A stretch of 64,000 nucleotides of DNA from Geosiphon pyriformis (Eukaryota; Glomeromycota; Glomeromycetes; Archaeosporales; Geosiphonaceae): contig JAAOMT010000197.1 in NCBI GenBank assembly GCA_016748015.1, positions 423,631 through 487,630 of the forward strand, read 5' to 3'. Positions 26,092 through 36,831 of the stretch are shown one piece after another. A program made the position numbers and the translations under genes. The notes under the pieces were generated by a model. The model ran no database searches and was not told where the DNA came from. It saw only the letters and a list, made by a program, of their open reading frames with translations. Within the stretch, counting starts at the first letter, position 1; the number at the start of each line of letters is the position of its first letter.

Positions 26092-26246
26092 AGTACTACC
26101 TGAAACAGCAGCCAGATTCACCACAAAAGGATTATTTGATTGAGAAATGTTTATAAGAGATAGCAAAAAAGAAAAAAATAAAAACTTTTTTTTCAAAAAA
26201 ATGCTTTTTGGAGTTTTTTTGAAAGTAAAAGAGAAAGAAGTTTTTT

Positions 26247-26254
26247 TTAATGTT
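26247..26254. repeat. Target-site duplication (right) of nested LINE
   Basis: TTAATGTT, the partner of 18,560-18,567. Confidence 0.8.
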
Positions 26255-26640
26255 AAAGTAGAACAATTAGATATTAAATTAATATTTAACAGTAAATTTA
26301 CAAATAGCATAATTACAAAACAATTCATAAACCAATTAAATCACTAAGTAAATTGTGCAGCTATTACTAGAATAATTACTGTAGATGAGAATACCAAAAC
26401 ACTGATAGAAGAGATTGACAATTTTTTTTTTAAAATCCATAAAATTAGCATCTTAACTAAACTATTTATTATAAAAGCCACTCAATATCAAGTTTTTATA
26501 AGAAACAATTGGTTAACTAAAGCTCATATTACATTTAATTAAAATATCCAAAAACTTCAGATCATCTTTAATAAACAATATACTAAAGTACTCACCATAT
26601 GTGAACACTTTAAAACAGCATTCTTAGAACAATTTCTAAT
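26255..26640 (+). pseudogene. Gypsy-A aspartic protease, C-terminal part
   Basis: Retropepsin-like remnant; the N-terminal strand is at about 18,480-18,567 beyond the LINE. The active-site loop reads L-I-F-N-S-K-F-T-N-S-I-I-T-K-Q where retropepsins have D-S/T-G: Asp to Asn and Gly to Lys, so it is catalytically dead. Downstream I-K-A-T-Q-Y-Q-V-F-I-R-N-N-W-L-T-K is a typical flap-to-helix segment of fungal Gypsy proteases. Several stops. Confidence 0.65.
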
Positions 26641-27670
26641 TAAATTCGAAAAATTTACTTTTCAGCCAATTTTGAAAACCTATTAAGTTTCTTGGGTTAA
26701 TAATTTTAAAACAAAGCTATTACTATTTTTTACATAAAAAAAAAGACAAAAAAAAAAACAAGACAATACTTTATTTTTGGTTATTATTTCTATATATTGT
26801 TATTATATTATTACCAAAAAAAAAATCTGACTTACTATTGACCAAAGTTAATATGTATTAATTGTAAAAAAAAATTGTCATTAATATATGTTTGCTGTGA
26901 TAATAATAAAAACTGGCTAATAATTACCAAATACTACTGTTGTTTATGTGTTCTTAAATGCTTCAGATGGCTTAAAAAACAAGGAAAATAGGACAACAAA
27001 TCTTGTTTTAGGTGTAAACAAATTTTTTTTAATGAAAAAATATTCTTAAATAAGACAAAATATATAACAAATTATGTTAATATACTATTTTTATCAGTAA
27101 TTAGATAAGCAAAGAGACATTTATAAATGCCATATAATAAAGAGCTTTTTTATAATTAAATAGTTATTTACATGATAAAAATAAAATATGAAAAATAGTA
27201 AACACCAAATAAAATTTTAGAAATAAAGAACAATTTACTAAAGTCTGGCAAAATACATTATATTCTTAATTTCAATATCTTTGATTTTAATATGAATAAC
27301 TCAGAACAATTTTATGAATATTATTAAAAATTTACTTTTATTTAAAAAAAACAGAAACAAAAATTGGCTGATCTTAATACAAAGTTGTGTGATTATTGTC
27401 TGATTTTTTGTCACTTTCAATATTATAATAAGTATAATCTATTAATTAACTTATCTCCAAAAATCTTATATCTTATTTTTAAACTAAGAGAATTCAAAGA
27501 AAAATATAAATTTACTACTAAAGACATGTTGTTTTAAAAGCCAAATAGAACTACTAAAACAAATTAGTATTTCACTTATTCTTACTTTTCCAAAAAATTA
27601 AAATTAAAATAATATAGTAATAATAACAAAAAAATATGTCTTAAAAAAGCATATACAAATAATAGTAAAT

Positions 27671-28060
27671 TTGATTTAAAATATCCTAAATAATCTCTTG
27701 TGGTTATAGCATCCTATTTTTTTGTAAAAATAAATCTCAAAATAGCTCTAAAAATTTCTATTAACACTATAATCTAAGTGGCACCTTAGTTTAATCTCAC
27801 AAAAAAAAAATTTGATGTAAAAAAAGGAATTATTAATATAGAATATACAAAAAACATTATTATAATATTATAGAACAATTCCAATAAACTTTATACAATT
27901 GAATCACAAAAAAAATTGTTCAAAGTATCTTTTTGCCTTTTTTAAAAATACTATAATTAACTTCAGTTATTATACATAAGAAATTAGAGCTTACTATTTA
28001 AAAAATTAAGAGGTTTGGATCAAGTAAAAGAAGAAATATATCAGTTAATTTTGTAAAAAA
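27671..28060 (+). pseudogene. dUTPase-like domain within Gypsy-A pol, decayed
   Basis: dUTPase hydrolyses dUTP to dUMP and keeps uracil out of newly made DNA. Reading from 27,671, the order of dUTPase motifs can be followed through stops: F-D-L-K-Y-P (motif 1), I-N-L-K-I-A-L-K-I (strand before motif 2), F-N-L-T-K-K-K (decayed R-S-S-L-A-x-K-G, motif 2), K-G-I-I-N-I-E-Y-T-K-N-I (motif 3, G-V-I-D-x-x-Y-x-G pattern) and, after a 1-base shift near 28,015, R-G-F-G-S-S (motif 5, G-F-G-S-T-G). It lies between protease and reverse transcriptase. I recall related Geosiphon polyproteins with this layout; a profile search was not possible. Non-functional here. Confidence 0.6.
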
Positions 28061-28639
28061 CAACAATGAAAAGTTAAAACTTATTTACACTAATATTATT
28101 ATTTCTATTTTTTGGTATTAACAGTATATTCTAAAAATAGATTGAAAAATTCAAAATCAAGTCTTTTTATTCGAAATTAATCCAGAAATCTGTTCTTTAG
28201 CTAATGTTACCAACTTATATATATTTGCCAAAGCTTATAAACACTTCAAAATTTTTATTCACAATTCTATTAAAAATGTTATCAAGATTTTTAAAGAGAT
28301 TTTTATTGGCTTCATTTCTCTGAATATTCAGAATTTTGAAAAATTTCTGTTTATTACAGATTTTATACAATTGTTCTTATTTTGTAATAGTATTTTGCAA
28401 ATATAGAATCTGTTAACAAAAAACTATCTGTTTACACCAGAAAAAATTGTCAAATTAAATCTGAAAACCTTAAATACATTACAACAGATGCAATTTAAAG
28501 TTTTTTTAAACTAATATGTTAATTTGGATGCACTAATATTGTAAAATACCAAATTAATATAAGAAATACTAGACTTATTAAACTAAATAATTCCAATAAA
28601 TAATAACTTGATTAAACAGAAAATACAATAAATGTTAAA

Positions 28640-29700
28640 TAATTGATTAATTAAAGAATTATTAAGTTTTTGGTTCTCTCTAGTAGTATTGGTTATCAAA
28701 AAAAATAAAAAAATAAGATTCTGTATAGACTACCAAAAGTTTAACAATATTACTTAAAAAGATAGTTACCTAACTTCCTTTATTTAAAAAATTCTGAATA
28801 ATCTAGAAAATAAGAAATGGTTTTTTTCTTAGACTTGGCCAGTGGATATTGGCAAATTGAAATAGACTCTAAAAACAAAAACAAAATGACATTTACCATA
28901 CAAAATAAAAATTTTAAATTCAATATAATGTTTTTTGAACTTTGTAATACTTTTATTACTTTTTAGTATCTTATAGATATTATATATAAAGAAATTTTCT
29001 GGAAATCAATAATAGTATATTTAGACAATACCAATGTATTTTCAGAAATGTTTGATGACCACTTGTTCTACCTCCAACAAGTTTTTGATTGCTTTTAGAA
29101 TGCTAAATTAAAATTCAACCCAGAAAAATGCTTTTTTGAGAAGATTGAATTAAAATTTTTATAATATATAATAAATAAAAATAAAGCAAAACCAGATTTC
29201 AACAAAATTAAAAAAGTTAAAGACTTCTTAGTCCCAATTAATCTATAAAAACTAAGAGAATTCTTAGAACTGGTTAGATATTACCACAAATTTGTTAAAA
29301 TTTTTTTGGATCATTCTATTATCTGCTGTTAAAACATGTTCTATACTTATGAAGAAAAAAACAGCAAAAAACTTTCAATTATTTTAAGCAATACTTAATA
29401 GAAGCACTAATATTGATTTATTCAAACTTTAATAAATGCTTTATTGTTATTATAAATGTCTCAAAAAATACACTAGAAGCTGTTTTATTACAAATTAAAC
29501 TGAACAATTAAGAATACTTAATTGTTTACACCAGTTATAGTATTAGTACAGCAGAAAAAATATACAGTACAACAAATTTAGAATGTCTTACTATTTACTA
29601 GACAATACAAAATTGGAGATTATTTTCACCAATTATTTAATCTATATACAGATTACAAAAAACTTATTTGATTATTTAACAAGTCACAACTAAAAAGAAA
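28640..29700 (+). pseudogene. Gypsy-A reverse transcriptase and RNase H, decayed
   Basis: Recognisable RT blocks in order: V-I-K-K-N-K-x-I-R-F-C-I-D-Y (about 28,690), F-L-D-L-A-S-G-Y-W-Q-I-E-I near 28,830, and V-Y-L-D-N near 29,015 where the catalytic box should be Y-L-D-D. The loss of Asp by GAT/GAC to AAT/AAC matches the general decay. Then come the connection (F-L-E-L-V-R-Y-Y-H-K-F, about 29,260) and an RNase H-like run to about 29,700. The order identifies a Ty3/Gypsy element. Confidence 0.75.
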
Positions 29701-30199
29701 ATATGCATAATAAAGTATTTATTTGCAACAATTTTTATACAAAATATATTATAAAAAAAGAACCAAGAACACTAATGCTAACAGTTTGTTAAGAATAACA
29801 CAAATTTAATTTCAGATTCATAAATACAACTATTTATCAGTAATTACACCAGTATTTATTAATATTACAGTTCAAAAAAAAATTATCTCAATAAAAACAA
29901 AGTGTTATATAGAAAAAAGCTTGTAATTACTTTATTCAAAACAACTAACTATATTTTTAAGAACACCAAAACCATATTATTTTACAAAAAATTATAAAAA
30001 ACTGAAAAAAAAACTGTTTTGTATAGTATGTATTCTATTCAACTACAAAACACTTTAACAAAAACATTACTCTAAAAAAGACAATAAATCTATACTATTG
30101 GCCAATAATATATAAAAATATCTTTGAATATATTATTAACTATAACTTATGTCAATAAAAAAAAAAGCCAGAACAATAAAATCATTTTAACTCATTCTA

Positions 30200-31150
30200 G
30201 TAAAAAATTTCTTTAATAGAATTGAAATAAATTTGGTTGGACTTTTTTTCATTATCTTTAAAAAAAATTATTATATTATTATAGCTATAAACTACTTAAT
30301 TAAATATCCTAAAATCAAAGCTATTTAAGTAGCAAATGCTAAAACAGTAGCCGAATTTGTACACCAAAATTTGATTTGCTAACATAAATGTCTGAAAAAA
30401 TTATTATTTGATTAACAAACTTATTTTATCAATAGTACATTAGTTGAATTAAGCCAACAATTTAAAATAAAATAACCATTATTATTACCATATTATTTAC
30501 AAATAAACAGACTGGTAAAAAGATTTAATCAAATATTATGTAAAGCATTAGCAAAAATAAATTATAAAAATACATAAAAATAGGACTTATTTATATTTTC
30601 TGTATTATTTACATATTAAATATTAAAGCAAAATACTATTTAGTTTACATTATTTAAACTAATTTATGGAAGAAAAGCCACTCTATTTATTGAACAAAAA
30701 ATACTTTTTTTCCTAACAAAAACAATTACCAAAAAGAATTTTGAAGCTACTTTATATTAAAAAACATATTAGCTTATAAAAATATTAGAAAACAATCATA
30801 AAATAGCAGCTAATAATATTAATAACACTCAAAAAAGACAAAAAAAAAGACATAACAATTACTTATTTAACTAATCAATTAAATTTAAGATTAAAAACAA
30901 AGTATTGTTATATTGTATTAAAGTTAAGAAATAATGGAGTGAAAAGTTTGATTCAAAATAGAATAAACCATTTTACATACACAAAGTTTTAGGCAATAGA
31001 ACTTACAAATTATGATTAAAAAACAAAATTTTAAAAAAAGTAGCACATAAAAATTATCTAAAAATTTATTATACTAATTAAAAATTATTGTTATTTATAT
31101 TATAATTAAAAACACAAATTCCATTAATCAGACCAGAAAAAATATTACAA
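30200..31150 (+). pseudogene. Gypsy-A integrase and GPY/F-like tail, decayed
   Basis: Integrase would insert element cDNA. Around 30,230-30,320 the core reads L-V-G-L-F then I-A-I-N-Y-L-I-K-Y-P-K. At 30,430-30,560 it reads L-S-Q-Q-F-K-I-K, then R-L-V-K-R-F-N-Q, the helix that should carry the catalytic Glu (E to K here). L-F-K-L-I-Y-G-R follows near 30,655. A tail with W-S-E-K-F-D-S-K then P-F-Y-I-H-K-V-L (30,935-30,990) resembles the GPY/F module. Each block pairs with the less decayed integrase of Gypsy-B at 62.3-63.2 kb. Confidence 0.75.
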
Positions 31151-32190
31151 TGTTATCTGAATAGAAAAAAAACAAATTCAAAAGATATTAAAAAAACATA
31201 ATTAGGAAATGTGATAATGTAAAAAAATGTGATAATGCAAAATAACACAAAATAACATATTATAACTCAAAATAATACAAGATAACACAATAATGTAAAA
31301 TAGTACAGAATAACTAACTGTAATATAAAATAACTAGTTACAGTATAAAAAAACAAAACAGCAACAGAAATAGTAAACAATAGCTAAAGATAACAAACAA
31401 TTAAAAGACAATCTTGTAAAACTAGAAATATATATAAAAATAAGTAGTTTTAGCAGTAAAAAAAGAACAGAGAAAAACAGAGAAAAAATAATTAAATAAA
31501 AAATATATCCTTTATCTATATCTATTAAATTTACATTATTTATATATCTACTTTATTTCAAATAAAAAAACATTTAAAACAAAATAAACTATTTATTTAT
31601 AATCCTTAAATCTTGTGTTTAAATCCAAATTACTCATTTTTTTATCTTTGTTTTTGACCAGATGCTTTTAACATAAAAACACTTCAAACAAATAATAATT
31701 TAGATTAATTGTTCTTAATTATAGTAATTAATAATATTAATTTATTTATTTATTTTTATTTTATTTTTATTTTTTTTATTTTTTATTTTTCTTTTCCTTA
31801 TTCTCTTATGGAACAGCAACATAAAAAAATCAATTATCTGGAAATAGACTTTATAATAACCTGCTAAAAGAAAAAAGCTTTTCTTAAAATTGAATATTAA
31901 TATTATCTTATTAGTTTACCAGAAAAGCAAAAAGATATCACTAAATCTTACTGTACTTAACTAGCTTGAAGAAAATAACTTATATATACAAGTTACAATA
32001 CTATAAAATTATATCTTTATGCCTTATAACCAAAGAACTCTATAAGTAAATTTACATTTTTTAAGAGATTTTTAGAAACTGAAAATACTAACATACTACA
32101 TGAACTTACAAAAAAAATTTTTAAGCTCTTCTTATCTAAATTTAGAACACCAAATATTACTATTATATTTTACCAAATTTACTCATAACA
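31151..32190 (+). mobile_element. Solo LTR (family A) inserted in Gypsy-A pol tail
   Basis: A 1,040-bp LTR with intact ends TGTTAT...ATAACA, homologous to 15,301-16,319 and 32,977-33,954. It is flanked by perfect ACAA duplications (31,147-31,150 and 32,191-32,194). Removing it rejoins the pol tail in frame (K-I-L-Q-D-L-K-P-I-I). The ends are less decayed than those of the host element, consistent with later insertion. Confidence 0.85.
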
Positions 32191-32194
32191 ACAA

Positions 32195-32960
32195 GATCTA
32201 AAACCAATTATTGTCATTAAAATATAGTCAATATATAACAATTTAATTGAAAACTTTAAATATATATAAAGACTAAAACATCAAAAAAAAAAGATAGTAC
32301 TCTTAATATAGATTTTTTAAATCAAATTCTAAGACTTTTAAAACAACTATTTAAAGCAATTTAACAATTTACAACACTAATAGAAATTACAATTGATAAA
32401 AAAAAGATACAATACAAAATTTACACAAAAAAAGGATAGATAAGAGTTCAACTAGAATTGAGTATTCTTATTCTTACAAACAATCAAAAAAAAAATATAT
32501 AATTAAACAAATTTAACAAAATTAAGAGAGCTTTAAGTAGGCTAGTTTTAGAACCAATAATAGAAAACTAAACACCAGAAATCTCCAAAACATGAAAAAA
32601 AAACTTTTATTAATATATTGGTTTTTTAAAATTGGTAAAAAACTCGACTTATTAACACTATACTTAAATATTAATAAACAAACATTCAACAAAGAAGCTT
32701 TGAAACAAGTAAAAAAATTTATTAGAAGAAATAATTTGATACTACATTACAAAATGATATACTGATTGTATTCAGAATTCAAATATTGTTCAATAATACT
32801 ATTAAACAGTTTACTAAAATTTATTACAATTAACAACATAAGATGAATAACAAATACACAGTTTGAAAATTTACAAAAAGCAATACTTAATACAATAATT
32901 AAACATTATATCAAAAGAACAATTTTTACAGATACATATAATTTCACAAGAATTTAATTC
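32195..32960 (+). pseudogene. Gypsy-A C-terminal pol extension, decayed
   Basis: Continuation of the pol frame after the nested solo LTR. D-L-K-P-I-I-V-I at 32,195 and L-L-K-Q-L-F-K-A-I then I-E-I-T-I-D-K-K-K-I-Q-Y (about 32,340-32,415) align with the Gypsy-B extension (L-E-P-I-I-I-I; L-A-Q-Q-I-F-Q-L-I; M-E-I-T-I-N-Q-Q-T-I-H-Y). It runs almost to the 3' LTR. Domain identity unknown. Confidence 0.6.
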
Positions 32961-32976
32961 TAAAAAAAAGAAATAA
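32961..32976 (+). other. Gypsy-A polypurine tract
   Basis: The A-rich purine run just upstream of the 3' LTR aligns with the Gypsy-B tract AAAAGGAGGGAATAA, with G changed to A. It would prime plus-strand DNA synthesis. Confidence 0.6.
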
Positions 32977-33954
32977 TGTTATCTAAATAGAAAAACCAAT
33001 TCAAAAATATTGAAAAAATATGAATAAAAACATAATAATGCAAAATAATACAGAATAATATGTAATAACTTAGAATAATACAAAATAATACACAATAATA
33101 TAAAATAACTAGCCATAATATAAAATAACTAATTATAGTATAAAAAAATAAAGCAATAACAGAAATAGTAAGCAATATTTAATAATAACAAGTAATCAAA
33201 AGCAATTTTGTAAAATTAAAAATATGTATAAAAATAAATAGTTTTAACAAAGAAAAAAAACAGACAGACAAATAAAAAAAACCTCTCAATATTTTTTTAC
33301 TTATATTTTTTAGATTTACTTTATCTATATATCTATATTATTACAAATAAAAAAAATATTTAAAACCAAAAAAATCACTTATATATAATTTATAAATTTT
33401 GTGTTTAAAACTAAATTAATTGTTTTCTTATCTTTATTTTCAGCCAGATACTTTTAACATAAAAATGTTTTAAACAATAATAATTTGGATTAATTACTCT
33501 TAATTATAACAATTAACAATATTAATTTTTTTATTTTATTATATTTTATTTTTATTTTATTTATTTTATTTTTTTGTGGAATAGCAATATTATAAAATCA
33601 ACTGTTTAAGAATAAACTTTGTAATAATCTAGTAAAAGAGAAAAGCTTTTTTTAGAATTGAATATTAATATTATTTTGTTAGCTTATCAGAAAAGCAAAA
33701 AAACACTATTAGACCTTAGTAATTGTGTTTGACTAGCTCAAAAAAGATAGTTTATATACTTAAATTACAAACAGCCAAAACATTTCTCTGTGTCTTATAA
33801 CTAAAGAACTCTATAAATAAAATTAGCAAAAATCTTTAAAAACTGATATTATTAATTCATTCCAAGTGTCTATAAAAAAACTCATCAAGCTCTTTTTATC
33901 TAAATTTAAAACACCAAACATTATCACAATACTCTAATAAGTTTACTTATAATA
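32977..33954 (+). repeat. Gypsy-A 3' LTR
   Basis: 978 bp, starting TGTTATCT and ending ATAATA, matching the 5' LTR at 15,301 along its length. After it, sequence of element C resumes. Confidence 0.85.
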
Positions 33955-34200
33955 GTAACCACCAAAAACAATTTTTTATTATTAATATCTAAAAAAAAAG
34001 CTTTTAAGACATTCTGTTTAACAACTTTTACAACAAAAAGAATCTTTCTGGTTGAAATTTTATTAAGTATTTTAGAAAAAATAACAGATATAGCTTTTTT
34101 ATTCTTTGTTCTAATTATGATCATAAAATTAAAAAGATAAAAAGTTTTTTTTAATTTAAAAAATAATTAATAAAAAACAATTAAATAAAATTTTATAAAA
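33955..34200. mobile_element. Element C, right half
   Basis: Continues element C after the Gypsy-A insertion. It aligns with about 50,855-51,040 (shared runs such as AACAATTTTTTATTATTAA versus ACAGTTTTTTACTATTAA, and TTTGTTCTAATTATGATCAT versus TTTGTTCTGATTGTAATTAT). A 66-codon minus-strand frame is open here, but I do not recognise it. Confidence 0.5.
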
Positions 34201-35383
34201 GTATTTTTAAATATTATAAATATAGAATAATTTTTGGTTATTTTAAAATGATTTTTTTCTTTTTAGTTAAAGTTTTATTTATTAATATATTAAAAATAAT
34301 AAAAAAAAAATAATAATAATAATAATATTAAAAAGATTAAAAATTTTTATATTATGTAATTCAAAAAATTAAATTAAAATCATAATTAAACTTGTTTTAT
34401 TTTTTAAGTTATTTATTTTAATTATTGTTAAAAATATGTAATTATTATTTTTAAGTTTTAAAAATTCTTAAGATTATAATTATTTAAAATTAAAATTCCA
34501 AAAAAAAATTACATTTTAATAAAAAATATTTGTAAATTAAGATTGTTTATTATGTTTAAAATTATTATAAACTCGTTTATAAATCTAATTTTTTATACTT
34601 AAATTACTGTTTAATTAATTGTGTTTTATTCTATAATACTTTATAAAAATCTTAAATTATTTAATAATTTTATATGCTTAAAATAATATAACTTTAAACA
34701 AAAAAAGCTATTTTGTTTCTTAATTTTATGTAATTTTAAGATAAGTTTGGATGGTTTATTATATGTAAAAAGTGCATATTATAAATATGCAATTTATAAT
34801 AATAAAATATGATACATATTTTATATAAATTTTAGTTTATTCAAAATCATAACAAATTTGATTTTGTAAAAGATTATTGGTTCGTCTTAGCAAAATAGAC
34901 TTTTCAAGTTTGAGTTTCAAACTTTATTATATTTTAAATTCAATGTTATCTTTAAATAATCAAATTTCAAAACTAAGAGATCGATATTGAAAGACTTGCA
35001 AAATGTACTACACATATAATTATATTAATACAAAGGAATTCTTGAAAATTTTCTTCAATCCTGTGTTGCGGGTTAAATCAAGAATAATTAATAACATGAA
35101 GTAATAAACTGAAGAAAGATGATTGATTGTAATGAATGGCAGTCTCTTTTCACTTTCTCCCTTCCTATTCGTTCCTTTATAACAACTGGGTTGTCCGCGT
35201 TCATTTACCATCCTTTCTACGACTAAAGGAAGGCCAAAAATGACGGGATTTATGTGTTTCTTTAGGAGTTTCTTCTAATTTGCATATCAACAAGTTCGTG
35301 TGTGGTAGGAAAATTAAGGAAAAGAAATGTAAATTCATTTATCAACAATATAATTTATATAATAGTAGCATCTAATAATAAGT
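34201..35383. other. AT-rich boundary, then non-coding start of the gene island
   Basis: No gene seen. Up to about 34,850 the sequence is nearly pure A+T. From about 34,870 G and C become more frequent, marking the edge of the gene island. The last part is the 3' flank of the J-domain gene. Confidence 0.5.
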
Positions 35384-36231
35384 CTATCTATAATAATAAC
35401 GGGTACCTAATGGGTCATCAACTATATCTTGGTATGAGTATTGAGAAGCACGAGAATTCTGTTGTTGCCATTGCTGATTTGGAAAATTCTGATATGGGTG
35501 GGAATCATGATGCATTGTCTGGCGAATTCGTTCTTGTTCAGCAGCTTGTCTTTGTCGCTGTAATCTCTCTTCTTGCGCTAATCTCTGTTGCTGTGAATAC
35601 ATTTGGGACTGTTGTTGATAGGTTTGTTCCGGATACGTTCTTTGTTGTGGTTGTTGTTGTTGTTGCTGTTGTTGCTGATATTGTTGTTGTTGTTGTTGCT
35701 GTTGCTGATGAGGTGGATAATGAAGGCTACCTTCTTGAATTTGTATCCTTGTACCTGTTCGTGGGGTATTTTCTAACATCTGTGGTGACCCATTAACGGT
35801 GACTTGTCTCGTACCATCCGCTGACTCAGTAATGGTCGTGACATTTCCCTAAATATGATTAAGATCATGTCAATTATTCTGTATTAAATGCAATCTTCAA
35901 TTCGGGAAACAATGAAATTTTTCAACTTACCTGAGCATCTCTTTGGGTAGTAGTAGTGGTTTTCACGCCATTAACAATTCTTGTTGTTGTTGATTGTGAA
36001 ACAATTCCTCCTTGACCACCACCACTCCCACCGAATGAACTTGATGAAAACGAGAATGAGGATGAAGATCCTCCTCCAGGTCCAAAACTCGAAAAAAATG
36101 GATCATTATCGAAACCAAATCCTCGTCTTTCTCCCATCGATCTTGTTTGGGATCCCGCGAAAGAGCCAGGAAAGAAAAAAGGATCGTCAAACCTCCCTCC
36201 ACCTAAAAGTTATTTTTTTCCATTTAATATT

Positions 36232-36284
<53 letters not shown>

Positions 36285-36831
36285 GAAACAAAAGTCTTTA
36301 AAGAAAAATCGGCAAATACCAAAGAAGCTTGCAAAGGGATTACTGGCGCCAAAAAATTGTTGAAATATTTCTTCGGGAGAATGGAACGGTCTAAAACTTG
36401 AATTCTCAAAGCCTCCACCGTTTTTCAATCCATCTTCCCCATATTCATCATATATTTGGCGTTTTTCAGCTAATTAAAGATTAAAAATCAGATCTATTAA
36501 AAAATAGAATTTCAAATAGAATTTTATATATTAAAATACTATTATTAGCTTACTGTCACTTAAAATCTCGTATGCTTCGGCGATCAATTTGAATCTCGCT
36601 TCCGCCTCCTCACGGCGGTCAACGTTCTTGTCTGGATGCCAAGCAAGTGCTTTTGAAAAAGAGAAGAAGGGTTAAAAAAGTTGACAAACTCGATAGTTGA
36701 ACCTTGTGTGGAAAAAGAAAACTGCACTCTTTTGTATAAGTACCTTGTTTACGATAAGCTTTGCGGATGTCTTCTTCAGTCGCATCAATAGTAATGCCTA
36801 AAACCTCATAATAAGTACTTTTCGCTTCCAT
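35384..36831 (-). CDS. J-domain (DnaJ) co-chaperone, class B-like, five exons
   Basis: Exons 36831-36744, 36649-36554, 36469-36320, 36202-35931 and 35848-35384, all with GT-AG introns and matching phases, give 356 aa. The J domain is residues 1 to about 70 (S-T-Y-Y-E-V-L-G, then W-H-P-D-K with the HPD triad at 34-36, then A-E-A-Y-E-I-L-S-D). HPD stimulates Hsp70 ATPase, so the protein should recruit Hsp70 to clients. A Gly/Phe- and Ser-rich region follows (about 75-190), as in DNAJB6/B2-type proteins, then [14 protein letters not shown] and a poly-Gln C-terminal part (about 230-330). There is no zinc-finger domain or classic C-terminal substrate domain. Intron 3 contains an ATT microsatellite. 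The start is the ATG just before the J domain; a longer frame would begin in AT-rich leader sequence. Intact; probably cytosolic or nuclear. Confidence 0.9.
36233..36284. repeat. (ATT)n microsatellite in intron 3 of the J-domain gene
   Basis: About 17 uninterrupted ATT units between exons 3 and 4; likely to vary in length. Confidence 0.95.

Larger units (their letters stand above)
18568..26246 (-). mobile_element. Full-length LINE inserted in the Gypsy-A protease
   Basis: A complete but inactive LINE on the minus strand. Its 5' end is at 26,246 (reverse complement begins AACTTCTTTCTC), ORF1 is at 26,091-24,241, ORF2 at 24,244-18,699, and a 3' UTR ends in an A-rich tail at about 18,568. It is flanked by an 8-bp duplication TTAATGTT. 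Without the solo LTR in its ORF2 it is about 6.8 kb. It is the best-preserved reference copy in the window and the other LINE pieces can be mapped to it. Insertion into an already present Gypsy shows that the LINE is younger. Confidence 0.85.
15301..33954 (+). mobile_element. Gypsy-A: Ty3/Gypsy LTR retrotransposon carrying nested insertions
   Basis: A long decayed Gypsy element bounded by LTRs at 15,301-16,319 and 32,977-33,954. Internal order on the plus strand is gag with zinc knuckle, protease, dUTPase-like domain, reverse transcriptase, RNase H, integrase, GPY/F-like tail and a C-terminal extension. Removing the nested LINE (18,568-26,246) and the nested solo LTR (31,151-32,190) leaves about 9.9 kb, long for a fungal Gypsy. 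The flanks ATGG (15,297-15,300) and GTAA (33,955-33,958) could both derive from GTGG by G-to-A changes, a plausible 4-bp target duplication. All coding parts contain many stops. Confidence 0.85.

Noticed and set aside
31151-33954. Tandem LTR array (two Gypsy elements sharing an LTR)
   Set aside because: The ACAA duplication around 31,151-32,190 and the restored pol frame show a solo LTR insertion instead; the outer pair is 15,301 and 32,977.
35302-35796. 164-codon plus-strand frame rich in Val
   Set aside because: It is antisense to the Gln-rich last exon of the J-domain gene; CAA/CAG repeats read backwards give Val/Leu/Cys runs.
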